Shown piece after piece: positions 63,764 through 64,000 of a stretch of 64,000 bases of DNA (position 1 is the first letter of the stretch; every line of letters begins with the position of its first letter). The notes beneath the pieces were generated by a model. It was not told where the DNA came from, did no database searches, and worked only from the letters and a program-made list of their open reading frames with translations. The position numbers and the translations under genes are program-made. This DNA comes from Sphingomonadales bacterium Ga0077531 (GTDB taxonomy: Bacteria > Pseudomonadota > Alphaproteobacteria > Sphingomonadales > Sphingomonadaceae), in assembly GCA_001464915.1 (NCBI GenBank), contig LNED01000043.1, positions 106,469-170,468 of the forward strand, written 5' to 3'.

Positions 63764-64000
63764 TCACCAGTCGTAAGCCTTGGGCCGGTCGCTCTCATCC
63801 AGATCGATGTAGCGATCGCGCAGGCCGGTCTGGTGATTTTCCAGGCTTTGTTCGACCCCGCCGATGAACACCCGCGTGGGCACCGAGCCGACCTCAAGCG
63901 GATCGCCATCCCACATCACCACATCGCCGAGCGCGCCTGCCTTCAGCACGCCCGCCTTGCCGCCCATCCCGCTGATATCGGCGGGGACGGAGCTGATCGC
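63764..64000 (-). CDS. Amidohydrolase, C-terminal end (partial, gene continues beyond window)
   Basis: The last 78 codons of a frame that is open at the right edge. GVLKAGALGDVVMWDGDPLEVGSVPTRVFIGGV is the C-terminal composite beta-sandwich of metal-dependent amidohydrolases (imidazolonepropionase-like), where a Pro-less LEV...VFIGG motif is typical. The metal site is outside the window, so the substrate cannot be judged. It shares a transcript with the FKBP gene. Confidence 0.85.
   Translation of the reverse strand, partial: AISSVPADISGMGGKAGVLKAGALGDVVMWDGDPLEVGSVPTRVFIGGVEQSLENHQTGLRDRYIDLDESDRPKAYDW

Overview
The window reads as a GC-rich chromosomal segment of an alphaproteobacterium, most likely Sphingomonadales and probably the Erythrobacteraceae (Erythrobacter/Porphyrobacter-like). 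The reasons are two large TonB-dependent receptors without partner genes, a UrcA-family protein, the rpe - heparinase-like - purH run, an lgt-MidA pair, and a sphingomonad-type short inverted repeat at 19665-19685. I see no rRNA, tRNA, CRISPR array, transposase, integrase or phage module. Organism assignment is inference from gene content.

Layout. 1-2382 (minus): a tight operon of an outer-membrane barrel, a 7TM membrane protein and an ATP-grasp glutamate-ligase-like enzyme that runs off the left edge. 2542-11435: two TonB-dependent receptors around ftsK, a ThiE-like gene and the PLP-homeostasis gene yggS. 11517-16002 (minus): glnD behind an acyl-CoA ligase. 16211-19652 (plus): lgt, a very unusual coiled-coil/MidA methyltransferase fusion, and a DUF2147 protein. 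19663-22312 (minus): an osmoprotectant-type ABC transporter with a GIY-YIG nuclease gene coupled to its end. 22426-27873 (plus): isovaleryl-CoA dehydrogenase and a methylcrotonyl-CoA-carboxylase-type beta subunit (leucine catabolism) interleaved with small genes, then an acyltransferase and a DUF1295 protein. 27988-36249: TetR regulator, SnoaL-like protein, M50-like protease, AI-2E family permease, gyrB, PIG-L deacetylase and a second acyl-CoA ligase.

36250-37021 has almost no normal coding sequence. It holds a 27-codon gene with its own good promoter and an array of four stem-loops whose loops are all G/A-rich on plus and C/U-rich (anti-Shine-Dalgarno-like) on minus. I consider this the best candidate for an undescribed RNA-based system here. 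37022-44726: UrcA, guaA, YceI lipoprotein, nitronate monooxygenase, two unknown genes, an NDUFS6-type zinc-finger protein, a lone ABC ATPase, a metallo-beta-lactamase-fold protein and a 54-residue Cys-pair protein. 44949-49547: nadB, a GFA-family gene lying between nadB and a decayed duplicate of the nadB 3' end, a DUF7010-like membrane protein, a TraB/GumN protein and an alpha/beta hydrolase. 49709-52244: a diacylglycerol-kinase-like lipid kinase coupled to a possible nucleotidyltransferase, then DUF2141. 52478-56654: rpe, heparinase-like, purH. 56655-57207 is gene-free and carries a hairpin string and a dense CTAG cluster. 57208-64000: small secreted peptide, msrA, a Fur/Zur-type regulator with a perfect 13-bp inverted repeat over its start codon, dxs, mlaA, enoyl-CoA hydratase, NnrU, FKBP and the 3' end of an amidohydrolase.

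Most of the window is housekeeping: division (FtsK), nitrogen signalling (GlnD), lipoprotein and lipid maturation (Lgt, MlaA, lipid kinase), gyrase, purine, NAD and isoprenoid biosynthesis, and branched-chain/fatty acyl-CoA breakdown. The novelty sits in intergenic structure and in one gene fusion. All family names rest on motifs read by eye, without database searches.
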